Shown here: piece by piece, positions 48,901-60,217 of the stretch | Layout of the letters: every line of letters starts with the position of its first letter | How positions within the stretch are numbered: position 1 is the first letter of the stretch | Origin: Primula veris | Taxonomy: Eukaryota > Streptophyta > Magnoliopsida > Ericales > Primulaceae | NCBI GenBank assembly: GCA_963682055.1 | Contig: OY821747.1 | Coordinates: 31,804,126 to 31,868,125, forward strand | Reading direction: 5' to 3' | DNA: 64,000 nucleotides | Notes under the pieces: generated by a model | Told to the model about the DNA's origin: nothing | What the model saw: the letters and a program-made list of their open reading frames with translations, nothing else | The model's database searches: none | Made by a program: the position numbers and the translations under genes

Positions 48901-51095
48901 AGAGGTTAGATAATTAGACCGAACACGTGTAAATTTTCAAAAATACTGAAGTAAAATATCTCTATATCTAATAATTTAGACCATTGTTTGCTTGTTTGAG
49001 AGTGGAAAAAAGAAAAGCCAAGTCCATCACTACATCTAGCTTAAAGCTTTTAGTTTTTTCAGGTCAAAAAATAAAATGCCAGCTTTTAAGCTCACCACAC
49101 AAATGAACTGCAACCAATAAGGAGAACTTAAATAGCTAAGGCTAAGACCAAACAATCCCTCACTTGCACTCGAAGTTTGAATTCTATAGTACAATACATA
49201 ACTATGTATTTTACTATAAAATTCCCTCACTTGCGCTCTAAGTCTGAATTTTATTCTAGATCTAATATCTCCATAATTATGTTACAAATGCGGTATCTTA
49301 CATAACACACAATTACGCAAGTCCAAGAAATCACATGTTATTTGTTCAGGTCCGAAAATCAAATTCTCAGTCTTTGAGCTCATCATACCAAAACTTAAAG
49401 CTTATAAGCAAAACCTAAATAAACTGGACTTTTGAGACCAAACAAATTCTCAATTTCGCTACACAGTTAAATATTTATAATCTATTTCTCAATACGCAAG
49501 TCTAAGAAACCACTTCATTTTATCAGGTCAATTAACCAACTTAACTAATTTCTACATAACAGATTATATTCTATTATATCATACTATTAATATAAGTAAA
49601 CTCAATAAAATTTGAGCCTGCCAAATTTTGCCCAATTTTTCCAAAAATACCCTCACTCTATTTTAATAATTAACAATTTGTCCTCACTATATTTTCCTAA
49701 TTACAGATGTAGCCTAAATTAATTAACAATTCGTTTTATCCTGCATAACTACAATAAATGATACCAAATCTGAATATCATGTTCAAAATAAAATATATTA
49801 CGAGATTTATGTCATTACGCGTCTCACACGCAACGCGTGTGTAACTTTTACTAGTATAGAGAGAGAGGAACCTGAGAAGAGGAGAGACTAGAGTGGCTTG
49901 TAGAAACTCGTGATTGGAGTAATCAGAATAATAATAATTGTTTGAGTTTATATATTTTGTGCACTTAAAGAATAGACTAAATTTTTAAGACTAAACAAGC
50001 TCTCAATTTCGTTACACTTAAATTTTCACAAATAAATCCGAAACTAATTTCTACATAACAGATTATGTTCTAATTTTAGAGAGAGAACGGAACCTGAGAA
50101 GAGGAGAGAGGCTTGTAGAAAGTCGTAATCGGAGTAATAATAATTGTTTGAGTTAATATTTTTTATGCACCTAATCAAATTAGATTTGGAATAATCATTG
50201 TCACGTGTTTTTTCTGCAACAAAATCACTTCATTCTTAAACGAAAAACTTAAATAAACTCAGCTTTTAAGACCAAACATGCTCTCCATTTTTCTCCACAC
50301 TTAAATTTTTACAACTAATTTATTTCTACATAACATATTATATTCTAGCTTTTAAGACCAAACAAGCTCTCGATTTCGGTCCACACTTATTTTTATACAA
50401 ATATATCCGAAACTAAATTGTACAAAACAATATCTATCTATACCATAAAATTCCAGTATTTTAGAGAGAGAAAGGAACCTAAGATAAAGAGAGAGGCTTG
50501 TAGAAACTCGTGATCGGAATAATCGGAATAATCGGAAATAATCACTTGTTTTGAGTTCATATTTTTTTTTATCTCCAAACCTAATTTCTCGATAATAATA
50601 ATACTACAAATGCAGCAATTTACTTAAAACATAATACACAAGTATAATAAACCACTTTAATTACTCCCTCCGATAAAAAAAAAAATTAACATTTGAACTA
50701 TATGATCGACTTTTGAAAATTTTCATTTCGACAATTTTGATACAAATTCTTGGCCGGTCAAAATTGAACGTAGTTTCGTAGGGGACAATTAAATAGGAAC
50801 GGAAACAGATAATATTAATTATAGTTTAAGAGAGAGAAAGGGAACCTGAGAAGAGGATAGAGGCTTGTAGAAAGTCGTGATCGGAGTAATCGGAATAATA
50901 ATCATTGCTTGATTTAATATCTTTACTGCACTTAATAATTAAAATAGATTTCGAGTGACGGAACCCTAACCGAGAGGATGACAAATGAAAGCCCGTAGAA
51001 GAGTAACGGATAGTTGCCGTTAGTTGACGTGACACGTGGTTCGACTTTTCCCACGTGCCCGTCAACGCCGGCGTTGACCATTTGGCTCGGAGCAT
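45958..51095 (-). CDS. Bifunctional nuclease, DUF151 plus UVR domain (BBD-like)
   Basis: Nine exons, 5' to 3': 50846-51095, 47428-47643, 47263-47306, 47125-47181, 46667-46732, 46516-46587, 46270-46379, 46096-46187, 45958-46007. All GT-AG with matching phases; 318 residues. The DUF151 core runs from CDGDYVLPIFVGEFAVERLI (about 145-163) through DQYQLTSDLVEKLGYK to GEIDILSVDARPSDALNVAN (about 213-232). A C-terminal UVR (UvrB/UvrC) motif, LMQNMNLAVREERYEDAAMW, is followed by REKLLKL. Known: related plant BBD proteins have RNase and DNase activity and are linked to basal defence and wound response. The basic, Ser-rich N-terminus could target the plastid (inference). Intron 1 (3.2 kb) contains tandem partial copies of the end of exon 1. 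Confidence 0.94.
49855..50940 (-). repeat. Tandem partial copies of the end of exon 1 in intron 1
   Basis: The last about 80-100 bases of real exon 1 with its donor (50846-50940) recur at about 49858-49955, 50079-50165 and 50463-50560. All keep TTTCTACAAGCC and the junction-like sequence ending AG|GTTCC on the minus strand. In the 50079 copy the frame YYYSDYDFLQASLLFS stays open to the donor. The spacers share TTTTAAGACCAAACA(A/T)GCTCTC; further spacer-only relatives lie at about 49080-49560. No convincing 5' acceptor precedes the copies in frame, so they are probably pseudo-exons. Confidence 0.8.
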
Positions 51096-51132
<37 letters not shown>

Positions 51133-51175
51133 GTATAGATGGATAGATATATTGAGAGAGAGAGAGAGTGAGTGA
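51096..51175. repeat. AT and GA microsatellites in the nuclease leader
   Basis: (AT)n directly precedes the start codon on the minus strand and a (CT)n/(GA)n run lies further out. Both are probably in the 5' UTR or core promoter. Confidence 0.6.
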
Positions 51176-52293
51176 GTGGGGATGGGTGATGATAGAAAGT
51201 TATTTAAATTTTATAACAAAAAAAATTTATATTAAAATTATCGAAAATTTTCAAAATTTAATAATATAGTTTAAATGTTAAATTTTATTATTAGATTTAA
51301 AAAAATATTATTTCGATAATTTTAATATAAGTTATAAACCGGTCAAAATTGCAAATAGTTTCGTAATAGACAATTAAATAAGAAACGGAGGGAGTATCGG
51401 TTATTTTTTCAAACCATCGCTGTCGGTCTCGATCCGTCCGATCACTTTGAATAGGCTTATATAAATATAAAATATATATACCGTGTATATTTCAATACTA
51501 AGTGATACTTGATTACTCGTGCGAGTAGTGACATAGATATGATCCCGACAAATAAACTTAATATTTTTTTTAAATTTAAATATCGAATGATTAAATATAA
51601 TTAATTAACAATCGTATAAAAGACTAACATAATGTTTTACTCTTATAAAAAATACACAACCATTTTGTTTGAAATATAAATACGTATGTAAAATAACATT
51701 TTTAAAGTTATTTATTTATTTGAATTGAGTGATGGCATTTAAGAGTAATTACAATATTACAGTGAGAGTATTTTTGGAAAGTTTGGGCAAAATTTGGCAG
51801 CCTCATAATGTTTGAGCTGGCTTATATTAATAGTATGATGATACTAATCTCACACTATTATTGTTTTAGTTTTGGTACTTATCCGTAAATGTTATAAACG
51901 TATTTTGATTGATTTTATTTTGTATTTGTATTTAAAATATTCAATTTATTTTAAAATTTAGATTAATTTAGCAAAGTATGAAAAATAAATTAACAAAATA
52001 AAAATTTAAAAATCAACTCAAACCCAACCCGCCCAACTTGCAATTTATTTTGTGGTTTGGATTGGGTTGGGTTGATATTTTTACTGTAACGGATTTGGTT
52101 ATGAGTTGAGATTTAAATTTTATCGATTCGGCTCAATAGGTCCTGCGATTTTTTCTTTTTACGGGTCGAGTTAGAATCCCAAATTGGCCCTCTAGCCACC
52201 CGTGATTGACATCACAACAATTTATTTACTTATACTCCGGCAATGTACTAATTAAATTATTTTTTTAGTAACGTGCTCTGACAAAGTATTTAG
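51176..52293. other. Intergenic upstream of the nuclease gene
   Basis: AT-rich DNA, no gene recognised. Confidence 0.4.
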
Positions 52294-52486
52294 CAAACTT
52301 TTAAAAAGCCATATCTTATTTAAAACGTTATTACAACAGATATGCTAAAACGGCTTAAACATCGAGCATATCTCTTAGAGACGTAATATTTCAGCGGCCT
52401 AAAAGGCAGAAAAACGAGCTTTTAATTTATTTTTTTAAGTTTTGATTAGACCTTTTTCATTACGAATCGTGGTTTTTAAAACAGGG
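52294..52486. mobile_element. hAT-type MITE, 193 bp
   Basis: Ends CAAACTTTTAAAAAGCC and, inward from the right, CCCTGTTTTAAAAACC. Perfect 8-bp duplication GTATTTAG at 52286-52293 and 52487-52494. It shares the TTTTAAAAA-type terminus with the elements at 1187 and 16789. Confidence 0.75.
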
Positions 52487-53084
52487 GTATTTAGTACAGT
52501 GCCGCAGAGACGGAAAAAACAAGCAATGTACTAATTTTTTTAATTTTATTTTTGTAATGTAACTGTACTAAATCAGTTTCTTCTTGACCTGCCTTGTTTC
52601 TATACATGTTTCTAGTGTGATCTATCTGAATGTCAGTTGTGTTGTTAATTTGAAGCCCTTGTAAAGGAAAGCGAATAGAAAACATGACGGTTTAGTCAAG
52701 CTTTTCAACAATTTCGTTTTGGCTCGGAAAAAACTACATTCATACAGTCAGATTTGTATCGAACCTTAAATAAACATTTAAATACCAAAAAATTGTGAAT
52801 AGTATCAAACTTAAGAAAGTTTAAGGAAATAAATACCAAAGAACTATAGCTTATCACTGAATGAAGCCACATAATAAGATTATTTTTAAAATTAACAACA
52901 TTATTTTCAAATTTTGGAAGGTAAAGTACATATGACAAGAGCACAAACTACATTACATGAGCTAAGTTCATGATTTTAGGAACCATATTTTGTGGGTATT
53001 TATTAGCAAGACAGATATGATCCTAACTTTTGTTCATGTTTAAAGTGACTACCACAAAATCTTCATTGTCCTTGTTCTGGCGTC

Positions 53085-53525
53085 CTGTGGCGCAGCTGGG
53101 CAAAAATGCATCGATACGATTCTCGAATCCAAAAGCTCCAACATAGGCTAATGGCTCACACATCTAGGTGTTTTATACCGACTAAACGACGCACCCCTAG
53201 AAATAGCTAGTCCATCAATTCCTCAAATGTGCCACTTTTCACTACCCTTATCTCGAGTGGCCCTATCAAGTTATCTACTATCCGTCCCCGTCGATACGTA
53301 AAGTCAAGTGAGTCTTCCATTGCTAGACAACACTTGTTTAACATGTCATCGCTCGGCCAGTTTGACGCATTCTTAACCATTAATTCCCAATAAATCGTGT
53401 GGTAGAACTCTAAGATGGGATGGGAAGATAGTATGGGTGATTTATCCCCGCTAGCTATTCGTTGTATTTCTAAGCAGAGATCGTCAAGAGTACAAAACCT
53501 AACTCGACTATTTTACATCAATGTA
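53085..53525 (-). pseudogene. GH3 family relic: first-exon end fused to C-terminal region
   Basis: On the minus strand the frame reads DDLCLEIQRIASGDKSPILS, then SHPILEF (end of GH3 exon 1). It passes straight into TIYWELMVKNASNWPSDDML and on to YRRGRIVDNLIGPLEIRVVK and SGTFEELMD (C-terminal region). About 300 residues of the usual enzyme are missing at the joint near 53395-53405. A one-base deletion after LMD and an in-frame stop after RCVSH follow; the last recognisable piece is LLDSRIVSMHFCPAAP. Plainly non-functional. It is a different copy from the relic at 17525-19226, because that one lacks exon 1 and the two C-termini differ. Confidence 0.88.
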
Positions 53526-53960
53526 AATCGTCAAAAAGCAAACTTCCAACATTTTAGTGCTAAAACGGAAGTCCAATATGTTCAAATGATATTACTACCT
53601 GAAGGAAACAATTTTCAGAAGAAACTTATGCCGAGGCAAGATAAGTTACAATAAAATCATTATTTCACTGATTGAAATTTGCACATTAGCAAGTCTGTTT
53701 AATGTACAACGAGGCTCACATAACAACCGAGTCATTATAACACTGAGATTTGCATATTAACAAGTCTATGTTTCCTGTACAGGAGCTTAAATAACAGCTG
53801 CAGATCTATTATTTATCGCCATGGATGGCCTTAAAGGTGTCCTATTTCCGAAGTTACTTATTCGGCTTTAACCCTTTGACGTCATTGTATTTAATTTACT
53901 TGTAGGTTTAGTCCTTTACATCAAAGTTTATTCGTCACAACATCATTTCACTTCATGAGA

Positions 53961-55646
53961 TTATCGCTCGTTTGGCAGTCCAATATATGTCCAAGCAGCA
54001 AGTCCACCAGCAATATCTGTAATACCTGTAAATCCCTGCATAACACAATTAACGCTTAAACGTTAGCATTGCAAAGAAACATTATCATACGACACTCATC
54101 AAACAGAGTTAATAAAAATTGACAAAACTTCAACAATGTTGTACTTACAGCTGATACAAGTTCAGTTGCTGCCAGTTGTGATATTTTCCCAGATTGACAT
54201 CCCTGGAAATAGAGAGGAAATATATATCAAGTTCAGAGCACGATATGTAGGAAAGTTTTGATCCCTAATATGAAGCCGGAATATACAAAAGTATTACAAA
54301 AGCAGTTTAATTCTTGAAGACATATTTTGGATATGGTTTAAAGTTTAAACTAGACTAGTGAAAATGGATTCAACAACAAGCCGTTTCCGTTTCTCGAAGT
54401 TCATAATTTATTTTATTTATTTTCTTGTAATCAAAGTTCCTTATTCGTAAAAAGCATAAGGATAAAAGATTTTATCATCATAAAGATTTGAAAGCACGAG
54501 TGATGAAAAGATCAACTTATTGCAAAAATTTATATCACAAGTTCACAACAGAGATGCATTGAAACATATATATATATCAAGAACGCACCACAATTATTTC
54601 ATCGTCTCTTCCGAAATGTAATAGTATTTCTTTTAAAAAGTCGGTGTTTTTCGCCATACCTGTACAGATCGATCGATCATTAGATGACGGTGTTACATTA
54701 AAATTTAGATTTAATCAAATTTTTAATATAAAAAGGAAGTTGGGTACTAACCTGATCCAACTTTAAACATGTAGGGAACGTTGATTGCCCCAACAGCATG
54801 TCCAGTTCTGAAATCTTCAGGAGTTCTGTATACGTAAACGACGATATAAGATTCATAATAATCACAATTGCAATCATATTAAGTAACCCACTGAAGGATC
54901 ATCTGCAAATTAATGGCTTTAACTTCATATTCCAAAATAGCATTTACACGTAGTAGTAACGGTATACATTACTAGTTTCATATTGATAGTCTTTACTTAT
55001 AGTTTAGGTTGTGTTTTTGTTATGAATGTGGCAATTATTCATTTTTCCCTAAACAGAAGAGTACATATTCGATGAATTCGTCTTGGAAACGGTCTATATA
55101 GAACTACCCACAAAACATTAAACGTGTAGACACTTGCTATATAGAGATTTGGTTTCATGTAGTGAAAGAACCTACTGTACCAATATATAGGACATGTTTT
55201 ATTTCATTATGAGCAAGACATAAAAGCTGAAAATTCTAATAAATCAAAGAAAAGGTTAAAGCAATTTAGGTTTTAGAATGTTGGTCACCCATATGCCTAA
55301 ATTCTAACCCCAACCCGATTATCATCAAACAGAGATAGACGACACTTCTCAGAACAGACCTTACGTTTTAGAATGTGTGTGCCTACTTAACTAATCATCA
55401 TTGCGAAAAGTTATTGGTATTTCTATTTCATGAAAACTCATAGAACTGTAATTATGTCTTTACCTATGAACCCAAAAAAATAATACTCAACTGAATATTT
55501 AAACTATTATCCAGTAATAATTAAATATAATTATACCTGACATCCAGAAACCGGTGTCCAGCTAGAAAAAGCTCGTGGGCAACTCGGACCGGAACTGATG
55601 TAGGAACAGGTTCAAAGTAGTCCGCTTTCCCTCCCACCGTCGCCAT
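53961..55646 (-). CDS. Single-domain rhodanese/sulfurtransferase-like protein (STR16/STR18/SEN1 family)
   Basis: Five exons, 5' to 3': 55537-55646, 54752-54825, 54589-54659, 54149-54202, 53961-54035. All GT-AG; 127 residues, the size of Arabidopsis STR16/STR18. Family features: AHELFLAGHRFLDVRTPEDF (about 23-42), GHAVGAINVPYM, IIVGCQSG and GFTGITDIAGGLAAW near the end. Rhodaneses move sulfur through a persulfide on the loop cysteine. Cys87 is present, but the loop reads CQSGKIS where relatives have CQSG(G)RS, so the conserved arginine is isoleucine (Ile92). Activity or specificity may be altered. No long transit peptide is evident. The start ATG (55644-55646) is the first in frame with the domain. 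Confidence 0.93.
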
Positions 55647-57099
55647 CCAACTGTTTCAAATTCCCCAAGACTTGTTAATTGTTAAGAAAATGGTCTTGTT
55701 ATTGCAGCTTATAAGCTCAGTTTGTTTTGTTTTTGGGTTTTTTGCTTAAAATATGGACTGTTTTTAGCTGACCATCTTAAAACCAAGTTTTTTTTCGTTT
55801 GATTCGATTAAGCTAGAAGCTTCAAACTGGATAACGATAGCTTTTTTCCTGGACTTCGAAAGATACAGCTTTTTTGCTTAAAATCAGCAACCAAACAAGC
55901 TTTTCAGACTATCCAGTCTGAAACTTCTAAATTTTCAGGAAAAAAACTAAAACCTAAATATAGTTATCCAACTTTACCAAATGCATTACACTTTATAAGA
56001 AAAACTGAAATAGATAGCTGCAAAAAAAATCCTGAAATACAACACTCGATGTCCATGTAAAATGATTCAGTAATAATCTGTTTAGACTTCTTAAGTCTTA
56101 CTCGAAACTCAAACTTGTTTTGTCACTGAGACTTTTTCGGGTTTTCGGGACTCGCGAGCCTGATGCATGTATAATTGATGGTGGTTGCACACATTTCCTG
56201 CAAGCATACATGCTCCTTTCAGAACTTCAATAAAGGAAATTTTTAGTTGCAAATATTTGACTGAGTTTCTAATTTTACAAAGTATTATTTCATTTTGGTT
56301 GATCATCCTAGATCAGTAGTAGATCACTTGATTTAAATATTAGCTTGGGAAGTTAAAAATTACTAGCTTTCTTGCTTTTTACAAAACAAAATTTTCTTTT
56401 TTATATGATTTCAACAAAGCTCTTACAAAAATAAAATTTAAAAATTACTAGCTTGCCTTTCTTCTTCCATCAAACTGGAAAAAAAGAAAACTTTATTAAT
56501 AAAAGGAAAGTAAAAAAAGATTATGCAACAATCAATATTACCTCCCAACGAGAATTTGGGGACGAGCAAGAAACTGATTAATTGATAATCCACAAGCATG
56601 TGAAACACATAGATTTGCCATTTCTTTTTCAATTTTTTCCTAAATATTTCTAATATTTGTTACAACTCTTGTATATATATTTTACATGCAATGTTAAGTA
56701 ATATGATCATATTAGCAGGTGTAGATATATAATAGTAATGTGAAGGTAATAAAACACACGTGTAAGGATAAATAAGTGAGCATGTGACACAGTGGCAATA
56801 TCATCTTTGAAAAGTTGAATATGACATGGGTTACCATTTTGTTCATTCATGATCTTATCCTACAATATTTTAACTGTCTTTTTCTTCTTTCTATCTTCAT
56901 ACTTGTCTCGAATTAAGTGGATAGTCTGTGGACAAGAAAATTGGAAATCTAAATTAAATAATTTACAAATTTGGGAAAAAAATATTTTTCAATCATTTGA
57001 GAGAAGTACATTGTAGCTTCTGGATATTGAAAAGTTCAACTTTCTTGCTAGAAATTTAACTTTTAGAGCGGATTTTTCTGTTAAAAAAAAACTTTTTCC
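55647..57099. other. Intergenic upstream of the rhodanese gene
   Basis: No gene recognised. Short open frames here lack family features. Confidence 0.4.
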
Positions 57100-57625
57100 A
57101 CTCTCGTAAATTTATATTACAAACCGTAATTTAGATTTATGATTTTTTAGTTTTTTTAATTTTTGGGTGAAAGAAACCATAAAAAAACATTAAAAAAATC
57201 ATAAACAATCTAAAAATAGTTATACTACTTAAAAATTGAGTAAAAAATATTTCAAAATTAATTTAATTATTTTTTACTGATTTTTATTAATTTTTTGGCT
57301 TTTATTGCTACTTTTTATAAAAAAAAAAATACTATCAAAATTGTAAAATTAATAAAACATGGTTGGAAAAATTAGATATTAATTTTACAACTACTTTGTA
57401 TCAATTTTACAATTTTTGTGATATTTTTTTTGTAAAAAGTAGCAATAAAAGCTAAAAAAATCAATAAAATAAAATAAAATTAACTTTGAAATATTTTTTA
57501 CTCATTTGTTAACTAATATAATTAGTTTTAGATTTTTTTATGATTTTTTATATAAAAATTTTAAAAAAATTATAAAGGCAAACCGTAAATCTGAATTACG
57601 GTCCGTAATATATTAAAAAAAGATT
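57100..57625. mobile_element. Foldback element, about 0.5 kb
   Basis: Outer arms: ATTACAAACCGTAATTTAGA on the left pairs with TCTGAATTACGGTCCGTAAT on the right. An inner pair, AAAATTGTAAAATTAATA against TATCAATTTTACAATTTTT, also folds. The whole is a nested AT-rich hairpin. Target duplication not resolved. Confidence 0.7.
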
Positions 57626-58376
57626 TTTTATTGTGGAAAAATGCTGCCTCTAACTTTCATCCCCTCACACTATAACAGACAATTAATGTTGTTGTGAAGT
57701 TTAGGCTTACCACATTTCACATTTGCCGATCCTGATTCCAGAGACTTACTATTATAAATATTAATTCTGTTAATAAATTAGAATTGATAATTATTCTTTT
57801 TATTGTTTTTCTTTTTTGGAAGGTTTCTTTTTATTGTGCACATACTGTATTTTACTGTTTGGAATACTTTACTTTAAATGTTAAGAGAGTTGAATAAATA
57901 TCTAGGGTTAATCTTATTTAACTCTAGTTTTGTGTGACGATTACTCGATTGGTTTAGGATGTTAGGGTAATGAAATGTTACTCGTCACTCTTTTAAAAAA
58001 TCAAACATTGTCACGATATTGTGAAAATATAAATAATACATATATTTTCCTAAAATCACATATATAGAATGTCATGTGAATCGTTAGAAGTAGGAAACGA
58101 CGTCGTGTCGACTTCCATATTTGCTAACCAATATAGTGTGGAACTGTATATTTAATCGTTTTTTTTTTCTTTACTTTTACCGGCAAGGATAGAAAATTAG
58201 GTGAGATGTTTTCCATATAAAAAGATGGTTAACCACCAAAAAGTTATTAGAAACAAAAAGCATTTTCAGAAATAAATATTAAAATAAGTTTTAGGAAACA
58301 ATTTCTTTTTTATTTGGAAACAATTTCAAGAACAGTTTGTGATTTAAAAAGACTTACTAGAAGAATTTTTTTATTT
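57626..58376. other. Intergenic, nothing recognised
   Basis: AT-rich spacer between two foldback elements. Confidence 0.4.
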
Positions 58377-58528
58377 ATCATCAATTTACTTTTTGAAAAC
58401 TGTTGTTAAGTTGAGTGTCGCTAAATTTTAGCAATATGATGATAGCAACTAATTTTGTTGCTAAATTGTTACGAAAATTTAGTGACACTCAATTTACCAA
58501 CAGTTTTCAAAAAATAAAGTATTGTTAA
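58377..58528. mobile_element. Small palindromic MITE, about 150 bp
   Basis: ACTTTTTGAAAACTGTTG and GAGTGTCGCTAAATTTT on the left pair with CAACAGTTTTCAAAAAATA and AAAATTTAGTGACACTC on the right around a 30-base loop. Confidence 0.75.
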
Positions 58529-59449
58529 ATAAAAAAAAATAGTTCCGAGCAGGTGAAGACAAAAATCCATCTCCGAACGAAACTTTTAACGATAAGAGAG
58601 AGTTTAGTGCTATGTTATGTCATATGGACGATTTTGGAGACCCAAATCAATTAAGTAAAAACAGGTTATAGTCATACAACAAAATGTAAAAAATATATAA
58701 TGCATTTTTGTGTGGATTTTTAAATTAATTATGAAACATGAATGTAAGTTGTAATAAAATAAAACAGCCATACTATAAGAAATGATTCATAATAACTTGA
58801 CATGTTTTATAGATTTCTAAACTCGCCCATGCAAAAATTTGTAACAAGAGGAAACACATGATTTTTTTTTTATAAATATAGGGCCCGAAACTTGTAACTA
58901 TATATGATTTGTTGACATTTATACAAAAAACTATAGAAAAACTAAATGGTTGTTAGAGTATTGATGGCTATAATGGCTACATTATGCTATATATTAGCAC
59001 TTCTCAATGTTATTAATGTGAAGATAAAATTAACAACTCATGCTATGAATACTATAAAAGGACAACGATTACCAGGAAAATAATATTTCAACAACAATAT
59101 AAAGATCATAATATTGAGGGATAATAATTTTGGCTACTTGATCTCCTCAAAGAATATATGAATAATTATTGACAAACTTAAATCTCTACAAAGAGGAAAA
59201 AAGTTTCCTTATTAAATATGAGAATATAAATTTAATTAGTTGCACATATTAAATTAAAGTTAATTGTTTTGATTCATATTGTATATTGATAATTTAGGTG
59301 TGGGCCATTTTTTGGTTTTTAGTAAAAAAATAAAATTAATTGAAAGACCTCGATTTTCAAGTCCGTTTCATGATTCTTAAATGGCAATGTAATGGAACTA
59401 ATGAGAATTGAGCCAAAGACATCTCCATTATTTGAAATCGGTTTTACAA
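58529..59449. other. Intergenic, nothing recognised
   Basis: AT-rich DNA, no coding exon or repeat structure noted. Confidence 0.4.
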
Positions 59450-60217
59450 GGGAAAAAATTAGTTTTTTAACCCCAACTATCATACATTAACAAAATGGGA
59501 ATCAAACTACTGACATTAACAATTGAGACACCGAAATATATATTTTTTTCTAAATTGGTATCTCCGTCAATTTAATTTGACTGAAGTTAAGTTTAAATTA
59601 CATTTCAGTCCCAAATTTTACAAAACATATAAATCTAACCCGAAAAATTTATAATTTTACATTTTTAACCCGAAAAAATATTTTTTTTTTTAAAAAGTAA
59701 TTTATTTTTTGAAAAAATCAACTTTTCAAAAAGTTCCTTTTTAAAAAAAAAATAAGTTGCTTTTTTTTAAAAAGGAATTTAACTTTTTTTATAAAAACAT
59801 TTTTTTTTTTAAAGTTAATATTTTTTTTAAAAAAGTTCTTTTAAAACAACAACTTCTTTTGTTTTTTTTAAAGTTAATTTTTTCAAAAAAAAAATTAGTT
59901 TTTTCAAAAAAGTCATTTTTTTAAAAAGTTAATTTTTTCAAAAAATAAGTTAATTTTAAAAAATATATATATATATATATATATATTTTTTCGGGTTAAA
60001 AATGTAAAATTATAAATTTTTCGGGTTAAATTCATATGTTTTATAAAATTTGGAACTGAAATGTAATTTAAACATAACTTCCGTCCAATTAAATTGACGG
60101 AGGTCCCAGTTTAGAAAAAAATATATAGTTCAGTGCCTAAATTATTAATGTCAGTAGTTTGGTACCCATTTTATTAATATATGATAGTTGAGGTAAATAA
60201 ACCAATTTTTTCCCAAT
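59450..60217. mobile_element. Foldback element, about 0.77 kb
   Basis: The left end GGGAAAAAATTAGTTTTTTA and the inward-read right end GGGAAAAAATTGGTTTATTT open arms of about 230 bases that include ATTTTTAACCCGAAAAA paired with TTTTTCGGGTTAAAAAT. The loop is T/A low complexity. No exact target duplication was found. Confidence 0.8.

Noticed and set aside
53085..53145. tRNA- or SINE-like head (TGGCGCAGCTGG and a GATTCTCGAATCC box)
   Set aside because: The same bases read on the minus strand as the GH3 C-terminus (DSRIVSMHFCPAAP), which explains them fully.
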